In this document: positions 20,061 through 29,462 of the stretch, in pieces | How the letters are laid out: each line of letters starts with the position of its first letter | How positions within the stretch are numbered: the first letter of the stretch is position 1 | Assembly: GCF_025380365.1 (NCBI RefSeq) | Contig: NZ_JAOCQF010000003.1 | Location: 496,001-560,000 of the forward strand | Direction of reading: 5' to 3' | From: Albidovulum sediminis | Lineage (GTDB): Bacteria > Pseudomonadota > Alphaproteobacteria > Rhodobacterales > Rhodobacteraceae | Length of the DNA: 64,000 bases | Made by a program: the position numbers and the translations under genes | Notes under the pieces: model-generated | The model's database searches: none | Seen by the model: the letters and a program-made list of their open reading frames with translations, nothing else | What the model was told of the DNA's origin: nothing

Positions 20061-20392
20061 GCCGCCGAGGATCTGCCCGCGATTCCCGCCATGAAGGTCT
20101 TGCGTGACCGCACGTAGGACTCGACGACCGCGCCGATGTCGATCGCAGTGGGGTTACCACGCGCGGCCAACCGTTCTCCGTCCTGGCAGATGGCGCCGAA
20201 ATCTGCAAAGCCGAGGTTCCAGGCGCTTCCCTTGAGAAAGTGCAGATCCTGTTCGTAGGTCACGGGGTCGGGATGCAACCTCAATCTGGAAATCACCGTT
20301 TCAACTTCATCAAGGAAAAGCTCCACGACCTCATCGAAGCTGTCTTCCCCGATTTCATCCCTGAGGCTGTTCACCCTTTCCCAATCAATCAT
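20057..20392 (-). CDS. Histidine phosphotransfer (HPt) domain protein
   Basis: A single HPt domain of 111 residues. The phospho-accepting histidine is H51 in LHFLKGSAWNLGF, the standard H-x-x-K-G-S context. The start MIDWERVNSLRDEIG at 20392 is preferred over an upstream in-frame codon at 20413. No kinase is encoded nearby. The divergent neighbour carries a receiver domain, which makes it the obvious candidate partner; this is inference. The stop is shared with ilvA through CTAG. Confidence 0.9.
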   Translation of the reverse strand: MIDWERVNSLRDEIGEDSFDEVVELFLDEVETVISRLRLHPDPVTYEQDLHFLKGSAWNLGFADFGAICQDGERLAARGNPTAIDIGAVVESYVRSRKTFMAGIAGRSSAA

Positions 20393-20570
20393 TCCAAAGA
20401 CCCCCAGCTCCACCGGAATGCCCGATGCTAGGCACGGCCGCGTTGATACCGGGTTAATGCGCGCCCGCAGAAGGATTCAGCTTGCCTTAACGATCGAATC
20501 CTATCGTCGAGGCAGCGGCACAGGCCCGGGCTATTTCGTGCATACCAGTTCATTTCCTGACCAGATCGAC

Positions 20571-21812
20571 ATGGCATCCATCGCCCCGCCGGCTTGCAGC
20601 GGGCGGCGTGTTCTGGTGGTTGACGACAGCCGCGTGCAGCGCCGGATTCTCGCCTCTCAGATCGCCCGGTCGGGTTACCGGGTGGAGGAGGCAGGCTCTG
20701 CCGAAGAAGCCCTCGCGCTGTGCCGACGCAACCCGCCCGATCTGATCATCTCCGACTGGATGATGCCGGGGATGAGCGGGCTCGACTTCTGCAAGGCGCT
20801 GCGGGAGCTGAATGCCGGCGGATACATCTACTTCATCCTGCTCACCTCGAAGACCGAGACGGCCGAGGTCGCCATGGGCCTCGATGTCGGGGCGGACGAC
20901 TTCCTGACAAAGCCGGTCTCGGGCGATGAGCTGCGCGCCCGGATTGCGGCGGGCGAACGGATTCTCCGGATCGAGCGGGAACTGAAGGACAAGAACCGCC
21001 TGCTGACCTCGGCGCTGGGCGAGTTGCAGGGGCTTTACGATTCGATCAACCGCGACCTGATCGAAGCGCGAAAACTGCAGCACAGCCTGATGCGGGAACG
21101 GTTCCGCAGCTTCGATGCGATGGATGTCGCGCTGCTTCTGCGGCCGTCGGGTCACGTGGGCGGCGACCTTGTCGGGTTCTTCCAAATCTCCGGAACGCGG
21201 GTTGGCGTCTTCTCCATCGACGTGTCGGGACACGGGATCACCTCGGCCCTGATGACGGCGCGGCTAGCGGGATTGCTCTCGGGCAACAGGCCGGAGCAGA
21301 ACATTGCGCTGGTGCAGGCCGGCGCCGGCTATGGCGCGCGCGCCCCGGCAGAGCTGGCGCGCCAGCTGAACCGCATCGTGCTGCGCGAAATGCGTACCGA
21401 AACCTATTTCACGCTCGCCTACGCGGAAGTCGACCTGCAGTCGGGTCGTGTCGCGCTGGTGCAGGCGGGGCATCCGCATCCGGCCATCCAGCGGGCCGAC
21501 GGAAGCGTGGAGTTCGTGGGGCACGGCGGCTATCCGATCGGCCTGATCGAGGACGCGGACTATCGGACGATCGAGGTGCGGCTGTCCCCGGGCGACAGGC
21601 TTTTCCTCATGTCGGACGGGATCACCGAGGCGCCTGATGCCAATGGCGCCGAACTTGGCGCCGAGGGTCTGGCGCGGTTCATGCACCTTTGCCGGTCCCA
21701 GCGCGGGCCGGGGTTCCTTGATGCCATGATGGCGCATGTCGATGCCCACGCGGGCGGGGAGTTTCCCGACGACGTCTCGGGCGCGCTGATCGAATTCAGG
21801 GGGCCGGTCTAG
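20571..21812 (+). CDS. Response regulator with PP2C (RsbU/SpoIIE-type) phosphatase output
   Basis: 413 residues. Receiver domain at about residues 12-130 with acidic pocket D18-D19, phospho-acceptor D62 (SDWMMPGMSG), T92 and K114 (FLTKPVSG). A linker coiled coil (about 130-175) leads to a PP2C phosphatase domain with metal-binding D199 (HVGGDL), D217 (DVSGHG) and MSDGITEA. Such proteins dephosphorylate anti-anti-sigma factors in partner-switching systems. RbaY of Rhodobacter capsulatus has this architecture. Start at ATG 20571; upstream codons run through the promoter gap. Divergent from the HPt gene by 178 bases. No RsbV/RsbW homologue is in the window. Confidence 0.9.
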   Translation: MASIAPPACSGRRVLVVDDSRVQRRILASQIARSGYRVEEAGSAEEALALCRRNPPDLIISDWMMPGMSGLDFCKALRELNAGGYIYFILLTSKTETAEVAMGLDVGADDFLTKPVSGDELRARIAAGERILRIERELKDKNRLLTSALGELQGLYDSINRDLIEARKLQHSLMRERFRSFDAMDVALLLRPSGHVGGDLVGFFQISGTRVGVFSIDVSGHGITSALMTARLAGLLSGNRPEQNIALVQAGAGYGARAPAELARQLNRIVLREMRTETYFTLAYAEVDLQSGRVALVQAGHPHPAIQRADGSVEFVGHGGYPIGLIEDADYRTIEVRLSPGDRLFLMSDGITEAPDANGAELGAEGLARFMHLCRSQRGPGFLDAMMAHVDAHAGGEFPDDVSGALIEFRGPV

Positions 21813-22258
21813 CGCATAAGGCGGCTGATCGCCGTTGCCAGGAAGTGCCGGTCGCCGTCGTTGTCCAGGATCCGGGCCGCGTCCCGCGCCGGAACCCACA
21901 GCGCCTGGTGACCCGGCTCCGAGGGCGGGCCAAGCCGCCGGACAGGGCGGGCGAGGTAGATCGCGCACAGCTTTTCCGCCCACCTGTCGTATTCCGGCAT
22001 GTAGGTGAAGCGTCGGAAAGCCCCCAGCCGCTTCGGCTGGGCGATCGACCAGCCGGTTTCCTCGTAGACCTCACGATGAAGTGCGTGCAGGGGTGATTCG
22101 CCGGGGTCGATGCCGCCGCCGGGCAACTGATACTCCGGTTCAGGCTCTGCCTGATGCGTGATCAGGACTTCGTCACCCAGCAGAAGAACGGCATAGACAC
22201 CATGCCTTACCCGGTATTTCCGGTCTGCCCTGACCGCCTCGCCGAACCGCCTGATCAT
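21809..22258 (-). CDS. Nudix hydrolase
   Basis: 149-residue Nudix protein. The box reads GGGIDPGESPLHALHREVYEETGW, spanning about residues 66-89, and fits the GX5EX7REUXEEXGU signature, with catalytic glutamates in REVYEETG. The N-terminus HGVYAVLLLGDEVLITHQ is the usual strand preceding the box. The substrate cannot be predicted from the box alone. The start at 22258 was chosen over a longer frame that crosses the hslO upstream region. The stop shares CTAG with the receiver-PP2C gene. Confidence 0.88.
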   Translation of the reverse strand: MIRRFGEAVRADRKYRVRHGVYAVLLLGDEVLITHQAEPEPEYQLPGGGIDPGESPLHALHREVYEETGWSIAQPKRLGAFRRFTYMPEYDRWAEKLCAIYLARPVRRLGPPSEPGHQALWVPARDAARILDNDGDRHFLATAISRLMR

Positions 22259-22334
22259 CGTCGCCCCCTTGGCGCGCAGGTTGCCGTTCCCATATGGACG
22301 CGGTATGCCAAGGCCTCGGCCCAAAGGAAACCCC

Positions 22335-23336
22335 ATGACAAGCCTGTCGCAGATCGTCTGGGACGATACCGTCCTGCCATTTCAACTCGACATGTCCGAC
22401 ATCCGCGGACGGATCGCGCGCCTTGATGGCGTGCTGGAGCGGATTCTGGGCCAGCATGACTATCCCGCCGCGGTCGAGGGGCTGGTGGCCGAGGCGGCGC
22501 TTCTGACAGCACTTATCGGGCAGACGATCAAGCTGCGCTGGAAACTGTCGCTCCAGATCCGGGGCGACGGGCCGATCCGCATCATCGCCACCGACTACTA
22601 CGCGCCGGCGACCGAAGGGGCGCCCGCCCGCATCCGCGGCTGGGCGAGCTTCGATGCGGAACGGCTGGTGCCGGACGGGCATGCCTTCAGCCAGATCGGC
22701 AAGGGCTATCTGGCGATCCTGATCGACCAAGGCGCCGGCAATGTGCCCTACCAGGGCATCACGCCGATCGCCGGCAGCTCCCTTTCCGCCTGTGCGGAGG
22801 CTTATTTCGCGCAGTCGGAACAACTGCCCACTCGGTTCGAACTATCCTTCGGCCGATCGCTCCTGCCCGGACAGGGGGAGCATTGGCGGGGAGGCGGCGT
22901 TATGCTTCAGCACATGCCGAAAGCCTCGCCGCTGTTCGCGAAGGAGGCGGCGACCGGCGAGGGCGGCTTGCTGACGGCGACCGACATCCTCGACGGCGAG
23001 GATGGCGACAACTGGCGCCGCGCAAACCTGCTTCTGGACACGGTCGAGGAGCTTGAGCTGATCGGCCCCACGGTGCAACCGACCGAGTTGCTGGTTCGGT
23101 TGTTCCACGAGGAAGGGCCGCGGGTCTTTGACGCCCAGGCGATCCAGTTCGGCTGCACCTGTTCGGAGGAGAAGGTCCGTCAGAGCCTGTCGATCTATTC
23201 GGCGAAAGACATCGCCCACATGACCACCGAAGACGGGATCGTGACGGCGGACTGCCAGTTCTGCAACGCGCATTACGAGTTCGACCCCGCAACGCTCGGG
23301 TTCGAGGCGCGGGAGCGCCCCGATGGCGGCGAGTGA
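22335..23336 (+). CDS. hslO: Redox-regulated holdase chaperone Hsp33
   Basis: Chaperone activated by oxidation when its zinc-binding cysteines form disulfides. The C-terminal redox switch is present as C-x-C (GCTCSEE, about residues 274-276) and C-x-x-C (DCQFCNAHYEF, about 306-309), the classic Hsp33 pattern. The N-terminal substrate-binding domain (about 1-250) contains GYLAILIDQGAG and LPTRFELSF. The start at 22335 follows AAGGAAA. The gene overlaps the downstream NudL-type gene by 14 bases. 333 residues. Confidence 0.95.
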   Translation: MTSLSQIVWDDTVLPFQLDMSDIRGRIARLDGVLERILGQHDYPAAVEGLVAEAALLTALIGQTIKLRWKLSLQIRGDGPIRIIATDYYAPATEGAPARIRGWASFDAERLVPDGHAFSQIGKGYLAILIDQGAGNVPYQGITPIAGSSLSACAEAYFAQSEQLPTRFELSFGRSLLPGQGEHWRGGGVMLQHMPKASPLFAKEAATGEGGLLTATDILDGEDGDNWRRANLLLDTVEELELIGPTVQPTELLVRLFHEEGPRVFDAQAIQFGCTCSEEKVRQSLSIYSAKDIAHMTTEDGIVTADCQFCNAHYEFDPATLGFEARERPDGGE

Positions 23337-23922
23337 TCCGTTCGGCGGGCTTAGGGCGGCGCTGGCGGGTCCGGGCCGCCCGACCTCTGACTTCGACCTG
23401 AACCCCGAGACCAGCCTGCCCGAGGGACGCCGCCTGATCCGCGCGGCGGTGCTGGTGGCGTTCCAGCCGGGCCCGGCGGGGCTTGAAGTCATCCTGACCA
23501 AGCGGTCGTCGCGGCTGAAGCACCATCCCGGGCAGATCGCCTTTCCGGGGGGCAAGGTGGACGCAACCGATGCGGACGCAGTGGCCGCCGCCCTCCGGGA
23601 GGCGGAAGAGGAGATCGGCCTGTCGCGCGCAAGCGTGGCGATCCTCGGCACGACTGACGCGCACGAGACCGTCACCGGGTTCTCCGTTACCCCGGTCCTC
23701 GGCTGCATCCCGTCGCCCTTCGAACCCCGGCCCGAGGCCGGCGAGGTGGACGAGGTCTTCACCGTGCCTCTGGCGCACCTTCTGGACCCTTCGAACTACC
23801 GGATCGAGGGGCGGCGCTGGCGCGGACAGTGGCGGCGCTACTATACCGTGCCCTACGGCCCCTATTACATCTGGGGCGCAACCGCGCGTATCCTGCGCGC
23901 GTTGGCGGACCGGATGGCGTGA
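23323..23922 (+). CDS. Nudix CoA pyrophosphatase-like hydrolase (NudL family)
   Basis: 199-residue Nudix enzyme. The UPF0035/CoA motif LTKRSSRLKHHPGQIAFPGG precedes the Nudix box (GGKVDATDADAVAAALREAE, then EEIGL), together diagnostic of NudL/PCD1 CoA diphosphatases. Probable role: cleavage of CoA or oxidised CoA to phosphopantetheine. It overlaps hslO by 14 bases and the next gene as TGATG, so hslO-nudL-cca form one unit. Confidence 0.9.
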   Translation: MAASDPFGGLRAALAGPGRPTSDFDLNPETSLPEGRRLIRAAVLVAFQPGPAGLEVILTKRSSRLKHHPGQIAFPGGKVDATDADAVAAALREAEEEIGLSRASVAILGTTDAHETVTGFSVTPVLGCIPSPFEPRPEAGEVDEVFTVPLAHLLDPSNYRIEGRRWRGQWRRYYTVPYGPYYIWGATARILRALADRMA

Positions 23923-25064
23923 TGCGGATAACGGACGACTGGATCACGGCCGGGCATGTCCAGCGCGTGCTGGGGATGCTGACGGATGCCGGCCATCAGG
24001 CATTCATGGTGGGCGGATGCGTGCGCAACGCGCTTCTGGCGCAGCCGGTCGCGGATATCGACATCTCAACCGACGCGCTGCCGGAGCGGGTGATGGCGCT
24101 GGCCCGTGCGGCCGGGCTGAAGGCGGTGCCCACCGGCATCGACCACGGCACCGTCACCGTGGTTGCCGAGGGCGTAGGGCACGAAGTGACCACCTTCCGC
24201 CGCGACGTCGAAACCGACGGGCGGCGCGCGGTCGTGGTCTATTCCGACCGGATCGAGGATGACGCGGCGCGGCGGGACTTCACCATGAACGCGCTTTACG
24301 CCGACGCGGCCGGGCGCATTGTCGACCCCATCGGCGGTCTGGCCGACCTGAAGGCCCGGCGCGTCCGCTTTGTCGGCGACGCCGGGGAACGCATCCGCGA
24401 GGACTACCTTCGCATCCTGCGGTTCTTTCGGTTCCACGCCTGGTATGGCGACCCGGTCGAAGGGCTAGACCCCGAGGGCTTCGCCGCCTGTGCCGAAAAT
24501 TCGGCCGGAATAGAGACACTTTCACGCGAAAGAATAGGCCACGAGATGCGCAGGCTTCTGGCCGCGGTCAACCCGTCGCAGGCGGTTGCCGCGATGCAGG
24601 CCGCGGGGATTTTGGCGCGGGTTCTGCCGGGGGCGGATGCCCGCGCCCTGGCCCCCCTGGTGCATCTGGAGCCGCCCTATGCTCCAGACTGGCTGCGTCG
24701 GCTTCTCGTTCTGGGCGGTGCCGGTCCCGCCGAACGTCTGCGCCTGTCGAGGGTTGAGGCGCGGCGCATCGAGCTGCTGTCGAACACCTTGGCCACTGGC
24801 GAGAGGCCGGAGGCCACGGCCTATCGCCATGGCGCCGAAATCGCTCGGGACGCGGTTCTCATCTCGGCGGCCGTTGCCGGCACGGTCTTGCCAGAGGGGT
24901 GGGAGGAACGGGTCGCGCGCGGGGCGGGCGCGGTGTTCCCGGTCCGGTCCGCCGATCTGATGCCCATGCTGTCGGGCCCGGCACTCGGCGCACGGCTCAG
25001 CGAGCTCGAGGAACGCTGGATCGCCTCGGGCTTCGAATTGTCACGGGAACAATTGCTGGCTTGA
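23922..25064 (+). CDS. CCA tRNA nucleotidyltransferase / poly(A) polymerase family
   Basis: 380 residues. The nucleotidyltransferase head has VGGCVRNALL (about residues 27-36) and the catalytic D-I-D in DIDISTD. The segments RRDFTMNALY and LRFFRFHAWYG follow, which in this family form the nucleotide-recognition neck. In alphaproteobacteria this class acts as the CCA-adding enzyme that completes tRNA 3' ends; a poly(A) polymerase role cannot be excluded. The start at 23922 shares a base with the nudL stop (TGATG). A frame beginning at 23829 lies wholly within nudL and was rejected. Confidence 0.9.
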   Translation: MRITDDWITAGHVQRVLGMLTDAGHQAFMVGGCVRNALLAQPVADIDISTDALPERVMALARAAGLKAVPTGIDHGTVTVVAEGVGHEVTTFRRDVETDGRRAVVVYSDRIEDDAARRDFTMNALYADAAGRIVDPIGGLADLKARRVRFVGDAGERIREDYLRILRFFRFHAWYGDPVEGLDPEGFAACAENSAGIETLSRERIGHEMRRLLAAVNPSQAVAAMQAAGILARVLPGADARALAPLVHLEPPYAPDWLRRLLVLGGAGPAERLRLSRVEARRIELLSNTLATGERPEATAYRHGAEIARDAVLISAAVAGTVLPEGWEERVARGAGAVFPVRSADLMPMLSGPALGARLSELEERWIASGFELSREQLLA

Positions 25065-25120
25065 AGCCGCCGGCGCGCGCGGCAAGAGTCCGCCCTCGAA
25101 TCCATCTTCCGGGATCTGTC

Positions 25121-25717
25121 ATGCCTCCCGAAACACTCATCGCGCTCATCTCGCTGGCCGCCGGTACGCTGTTCACCCCCGGCCCCAACAACGCGATGCT
25201 CGCGGCATCCGGCGCGACCTTCGGGTTTCGCCGCACGCTTCCGCACATGCTGGGGGTCGCCGTGGGCTTTCCGGCGATGGTGCTGATCGTGGGCCTGGCG
25301 CTGGGCGGGCTTTTCCAGACCAGCCTCGCCCTTCAGGAAAGCCTGCGTTGGGGCGGCGCGGCCCTGCTGATGTGGATCGCGTGGAAGATCGCCACCTCGG
25401 GCGGTGTGTCGGCCGGGGGCGGCCCGGCGCGGCCGATGAGCTTTCCGGCCGCTGCGGCATTCCAGTGGATCAACCCGAAGGCCTGGGTGATGGCGGTCGC
25501 GGCGACCTCGCAGTTCGTCACCGGTCCGGGCCCGGCCCTTGCGGCGGGCATTGTCGCGCTGACGTTCCTGGGAGGAGGGTTGATGTCTTCCGCGACCTGG
25601 GTCATGGCCGGCCAGACGATCGCAAGGATCCTGACCTCATCCGGGCGCCGTCGCATCTTCAACCTGACGATGGCGGCGCTGATCGTGCTTTCGGTCGCGC
25701 AGCTTGTCTGGCACTGA
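25121..25717 (+). CDS. LysE/RhtB-family amino-acid exporter
   Basis: 198-residue membrane protein with the family signature FTPGPNNAMLAASGATFGFR near residues 18-37. About five to six hydrophobic helices are spread over the whole length. The segment FQWINPKAWVMAV at about 110-122 is also conserved in LysE-type translocators. The ATG at 25121 lies 56 bases after the CCA gene. It is likely an inner-membrane exporter of amino acids or related metabolites; the substrate is unknown. Confidence 0.9.
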   Translation: MPPETLIALISLAAGTLFTPGPNNAMLAASGATFGFRRTLPHMLGVAVGFPAMVLIVGLALGGLFQTSLALQESLRWGGAALLMWIAWKIATSGGVSAGGGPARPMSFPAAAAFQWINPKAWVMAVAATSQFVTGPGPALAAGIVALTFLGGGLMSSATWVMAGQTIARILTSSGRRRIFNLTMAALIVLSVAQLVWH

Positions 25718-25773
25718 CATTCCCCTTTTGGCCGGGGCGCGGTATACGGGATCGAACTTGCAAAGGTTTCCCC

Positions 25774-27630
25774 ATGTTCCGGTTCTTCGAGAACCTCGTC
25801 GATCCCTATGTGGCCTATGAGGAAAGGGACGAGCCGCCCCGGCGCCTTGTCCCCTTCCTGAGGGAGTACGCCCGGCCGTTCCGCGGCGTCTTCGCGGTTG
25901 CGATCGTGGTCAAGGTGCTGACCGCGCTGACCGAGGTCGGGCTGATCTGGTACATGGGCCGCATCGTCGATTTCCTGTCGGGCGACGATCCGCGCGCGGC
26001 CCTTGCGGCGCATTGGCTGGAGATCGCTGCCGCGGCGGTTTTCGTGCTGTGCCTGCGCCCCTTCGTCGCCGGGCTGGACGTCGCGCTTCTGCACAACACC
26101 ATCGTGCCGAACCTGCGCACGCTGGTCAGCTGGCGCGCGCACCGGCACATCCTGCGCCAGCCGGTGGGATGGTTCGAGAACGACTTTGCCGGACGCATCG
26201 CAAACCGCGTGATGCAGACGCCCCCCGCGACCAGCGATGCCGTCTATCAGCTGCTTGACGCGATGACCTTCGCGTTCACGACTTTCCTCGGTTCGGTCGC
26301 CCTGCTGTCAACGGTGGATTCCCGGCTCGTGGTGCCGCTGGTCCTGTGGTTCCTTGGCTATCTCCTGCTTCTCAAGGTCTCGGTCGCGAAGGTGGCCCCG
26401 GCGGCGCAGGCGGCATCTGGTGCCCGGTCGGCGGTCACGGGGCGGATCGTTGACAGCTACGCCAACATCCACTCGGTCAAGCTCTTCGCCCACGACGACC
26501 GGGAAATCGCCTATGCCGGCGAGGTGATCGAAAACGCCCGGACCGCGCTGCAAAGGGAAATGCGGATCATCACCCGCATGGACATCATCCTGACCGCGCT
26601 GAACGGTGCGCTGATCGTCGGGCTTTCGGGGCTGTCGATCTGGCTCTGGTACAGCGACGCGGCTTCGGTCGGGATCGTCGCGGTGGCGACGACGATGGCG
26701 CTCAGGCTCAACAACATGACCTACTGGATCATGTGGGCCTCGACCGCGCTGGTGCAGGCGCTGGGCACCGTGGCCGAGGGGATGGAGACCATCGCGCAGC
26801 CGATCGGCCTGGTGGACCGGCCGGCCGCCAGCGACCTGCAACTCAACGAGGGCCGGATCGAGATCCGCGGCCTCAGCCATCACTACGGACGCGGCTCTGG
26901 CGGGCTGGCCGCCATCGACCTGACCATCGAGCCGGGCGAAAAGATCGGGATCGTCGGGCGATCGGGGGCAGGGAAATCGACGCTGGTGAAACTGCTCCTG
27001 CGCTTCTACGACGCCGAGGCCGGGTCGATCCGCATCGACGGGCAGGACATTGCCACGGTCACGCAATCCAGCCTGCGCCGCCATATCGGCATGGTGCAGC
27101 AGGAAACCAGCCTGTTGCACCGGTCGGTGCGGGACAACATCCTTTACGGACGACCCGACGCGACCGAGGCCCAGATGATCGAGGCGGCCAGACGGGCTGA
27201 GGCGCACGACTTCATCGAAACGCTGCGCGACCCGGCCGGGCGCGGTGGTTACGATGCGCAGGTGGGCGAACGCGGGGTGAAGCTGTCGGGCGGCCAGCGC
27301 CAGCGCATCGCGCTTGCCCGCGTGATCCTGAAGGACGCGCCGATCCTGGTGCTGGACGAGGCGACATCGGCGCTTGACAGCGAGGTGGAGGCGGCGATCC
27401 AGTCGACGCTTTACGGCGTCATGGAAGGCAAGACCGTGATCGCCATCGCGCACCGGCTCTCGACCATCGCGCGGATGGACCGGATCGTGGTGCTGGACGA
27501 CGGCAGGGTTGCGGAGGAAGGGACGCATGCCCAGCTTCTGGCCATGAACGGTCTTTACGCACGCTTCTGGGAACGCCAATCGGGCGGCTTCATCGGCATC
27601 GACGATGAGGCCGAAAAGGCCGCCGAATGA
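25774..27630 (+). CDS. ABC half-exporter, transmembrane plus ATPase domains (first of a pair)
   Basis: 618 residues. Six transmembrane helices occupy about residues 35-320, followed by a nucleotide-binding domain with Walker A GRSGAGKST (about 396-404), Q-loop VQQETSL, signature LSGGQRQRIALAR (about 503), Walker B and D-loop VLDEATSALDSE, and the switch AIAHRLST. All catalytic residues are canonical. The stop overlaps the next ABC gene by 4 bases, so the two probably form a heterodimer. Start at 25774. The substrate is unknown; this MsbA/AtmA-like class exports lipids, peptides or thiol conjugates. Confidence 0.93.
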   Translation: MFRFFENLVDPYVAYEERDEPPRRLVPFLREYARPFRGVFAVAIVVKVLTALTEVGLIWYMGRIVDFLSGDDPRAALAAHWLEIAAAAVFVLCLRPFVAGLDVALLHNTIVPNLRTLVSWRAHRHILRQPVGWFENDFAGRIANRVMQTPPATSDAVYQLLDAMTFAFTTFLGSVALLSTVDSRLVVPLVLWFLGYLLLLKVSVAKVAPAAQAASGARSAVTGRIVDSYANIHSVKLFAHDDREIAYAGEVIENARTALQREMRIITRMDIILTALNGALIVGLSGLSIWLWYSDAASVGIVAVATTMALRLNNMTYWIMWASTALVQALGTVAEGMETIAQPIGLVDRPAASDLQLNEGRIEIRGLSHHYGRGSGGLAAIDLTIEPGEKIGIVGRSGAGKSTLVKLLLRFYDAEAGSIRIDGQDIATVTQSSLRRHIGMVQQETSLLHRSVRDNILYGRPDATEAQMIEAARRAEAHDFIETLRDPAGRGGYDAQVGERGVKLSGGQRQRIALARVILKDAPILVLDEATSALDSEVEAAIQSTLYGVMEGKTVIAIAHRLSTIARMDRIVVLDDGRVAEEGTHAQLLAMNGLYARFWERQSGGFIGIDDEAEKAAE

Positions 27631-29462
27631 AGCTCGCCACGCTCTTCGACGCTTTCGCGCCCGCCGATGGACAGCCGCCCAACCGGCTGCTGCCGTTCTT
27701 CGGCTGGTGCCTTTCAGGATCGTGGCCTACCCTTATCATGGCCGCCGCCGCGTCCTCGGTCGCGGGGGTGATGGAGGTGGTCACGGCCTATTTTCTGGGC
27801 CAGGTCATCGATGCGGCCAGCGCGACGGGGCCGGAAGGGTTCTTTTCCGCCAACCTTTCGCTTCTGCTGTGGATCGCCTTTTTCTTCATCGTTCTGCGCC
27901 CGCTTGCCTTCGGGGCTTCCTCAGCGTCGAACGCCATCGCGGTCGGGCCGAACCTGACGCCGCTTGTCCTGTCGCGGCTCCACCGCTGGACGATGGGTCA
28001 GGCGGTGACCTTCTTCGACAACGACTTTGCAGGGCGCATTGCGCAAAAGCAGATGCAGACCGCCCGCGCCGTCACCGATGTCGCGACCGAGTTCATCAAC
28101 ACCGTATGCTTCGCGCTCGCCTCGCTGATCGGGTCGGCGATCTTTCTGCTGGCGATCGACTTCTGGGGGGCGGTCTCGCTTTCGGTCTGGATCCTCGCCT
28201 ATGTCGGGTTGATCCGCTTCTTCATCCCGCGGGTGCGGCAGAACTCCGCGGCGCGGGCGGGTGCGCGGGCAATGGTGACCGGGCAGGTCGTCGACACGAT
28301 TACCAACATCAAGACCGTCAAGCTTTTCGCCCACGCCGAACACGAGGATCGCGCCGCGTTGTCGGCCATGCGCGTCTTCCGCGAACGCTCGCTCGAGTTC
28401 GGGGTGATCTCGGCCTGGTTTCGGCTGGCGCTGATGACGCTGGCCGGTTCGCTGCCAGTGATCCTGGTCGGCGGCACGCTGGTGATGTGGACGCATGGGC
28501 TGGCCAGCGCTGGCGACATCGCGGCTTCGGGCGCCATTGCCATCCGCATTGCCCAGATGACCGGGTGGGTCAGTTTCACGTTGATGGCGATCTATGCCAA
28601 CATCGGCGAGGTTGAGGATGGCATGCGCACACTGACGCCGCCGCACACGCTGACCGACGCGCCGGACGCGGAGGAGATGACCCGCGCGCGGGGCGAGATC
28701 ACCTTCGACCACGTCAGCTTTGCTTACGGGCGCCGGGTTGGCGGGATCGAGGACATCTGCCTGACCGTCCGGCCGGGAGAAAAGATCGGCATCGTCGGCG
28801 CCTCGGGCGCGGGCAAGTCGACGCTGGTAGCACTTCTCCTGCGGCTCTACGACAGTGAGAAGGGGCGCGTACTGGTCGACGGGCAGGACGTGACACGCGT
28901 GACGCAGGAAAGCCTGCGCCGACAGATCGGCATGGTCACGCAGGAGACGGCGATGTTCAACCGCTCCGCGCGCGACAACATCCTTTACGGCCGCCCGGAC
29001 GCGACCGAGGCCGAAGTGATTGCCGCCGCCGAGGCCGCCGAGGCGGACGAATTCATCCGCGGCCTTGTCGATCACAAGGGCAAGACCGGCTATGACGCGC
29101 AACTTGGCGAACGCGGCGTCCGCCTGTCCGGCGGGCAGCGGCAGCGGATCGCTCTGGCCCGCGCCTTTCTCAAGGACGCGCCGATCCTGGTGCTGGACGA
29201 GGCGACCTCGGCGCTTGACAGCGAGGTGGAGGCCGCGATCCAGAGCGCGCTTGGCCGCGTGATGCGCGGAAAGACGGTCCTCGCCATTGCACACCGGCTT
29301 TCGACCATCGCGGCGATGGACCGGATCATCGTCCTTGACCGCGGCCGGATCGTCGAGGAGGGAAGCCACGAGACGCTTCTGGCCCGGGGTGGGCTTTATG
29401 CGCGCTACTGGAATCGGCAGTCGGGCGGCTTCCTCGGGACCGAGGAAGAGGCGGCGGAGTGA
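27627..29462 (+). CDS. ABC half-exporter, transmembrane plus ATPase domains (second of a pair)
   Basis: 611 residues with the same layout as its neighbour: membrane domain (about 20-320) and ATPase with GASGAGKST, VTQETAMFNRSARDNILYGR, LSGGQRQRIALARA, VLDEATSALDSE and AIAHRLST. The ATPase domains of the two proteins are nearly identical in their motifs, including DNILYGRPDATEA, suggesting an ancient tandem duplication. Neither shows a degenerate ATP site. It overlaps the upstream gene by 4 bases and the downstream RNA methyltransferase by 4 bases. Confidence 0.93.
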   Translation: MKLATLFDAFAPADGQPPNRLLPFFGWCLSGSWPTLIMAAAASSVAGVMEVVTAYFLGQVIDAASATGPEGFFSANLSLLLWIAFFFIVLRPLAFGASSASNAIAVGPNLTPLVLSRLHRWTMGQAVTFFDNDFAGRIAQKQMQTARAVTDVATEFINTVCFALASLIGSAIFLLAIDFWGAVSLSVWILAYVGLIRFFIPRVRQNSAARAGARAMVTGQVVDTITNIKTVKLFAHAEHEDRAALSAMRVFRERSLEFGVISAWFRLALMTLAGSLPVILVGGTLVMWTHGLASAGDIAASGAIAIRIAQMTGWVSFTLMAIYANIGEVEDGMRTLTPPHTLTDAPDAEEMTRARGEITFDHVSFAYGRRVGGIEDICLTVRPGEKIGIVGASGAGKSTLVALLLRLYDSEKGRVLVDGQDVTRVTQESLRRQIGMVTQETAMFNRSARDNILYGRPDATEAEVIAAAEAAEADEFIRGLVDHKGKTGYDAQLGERGVRLSGGQRQRIALARAFLKDAPILVLDEATSALDSEVEAAIQSALGRVMRGKTVLAIAHRLSTIAAMDRIIVLDRGRIVEEGSHETLLARGGLYARYWNRQSGGFLGTEEEAAE

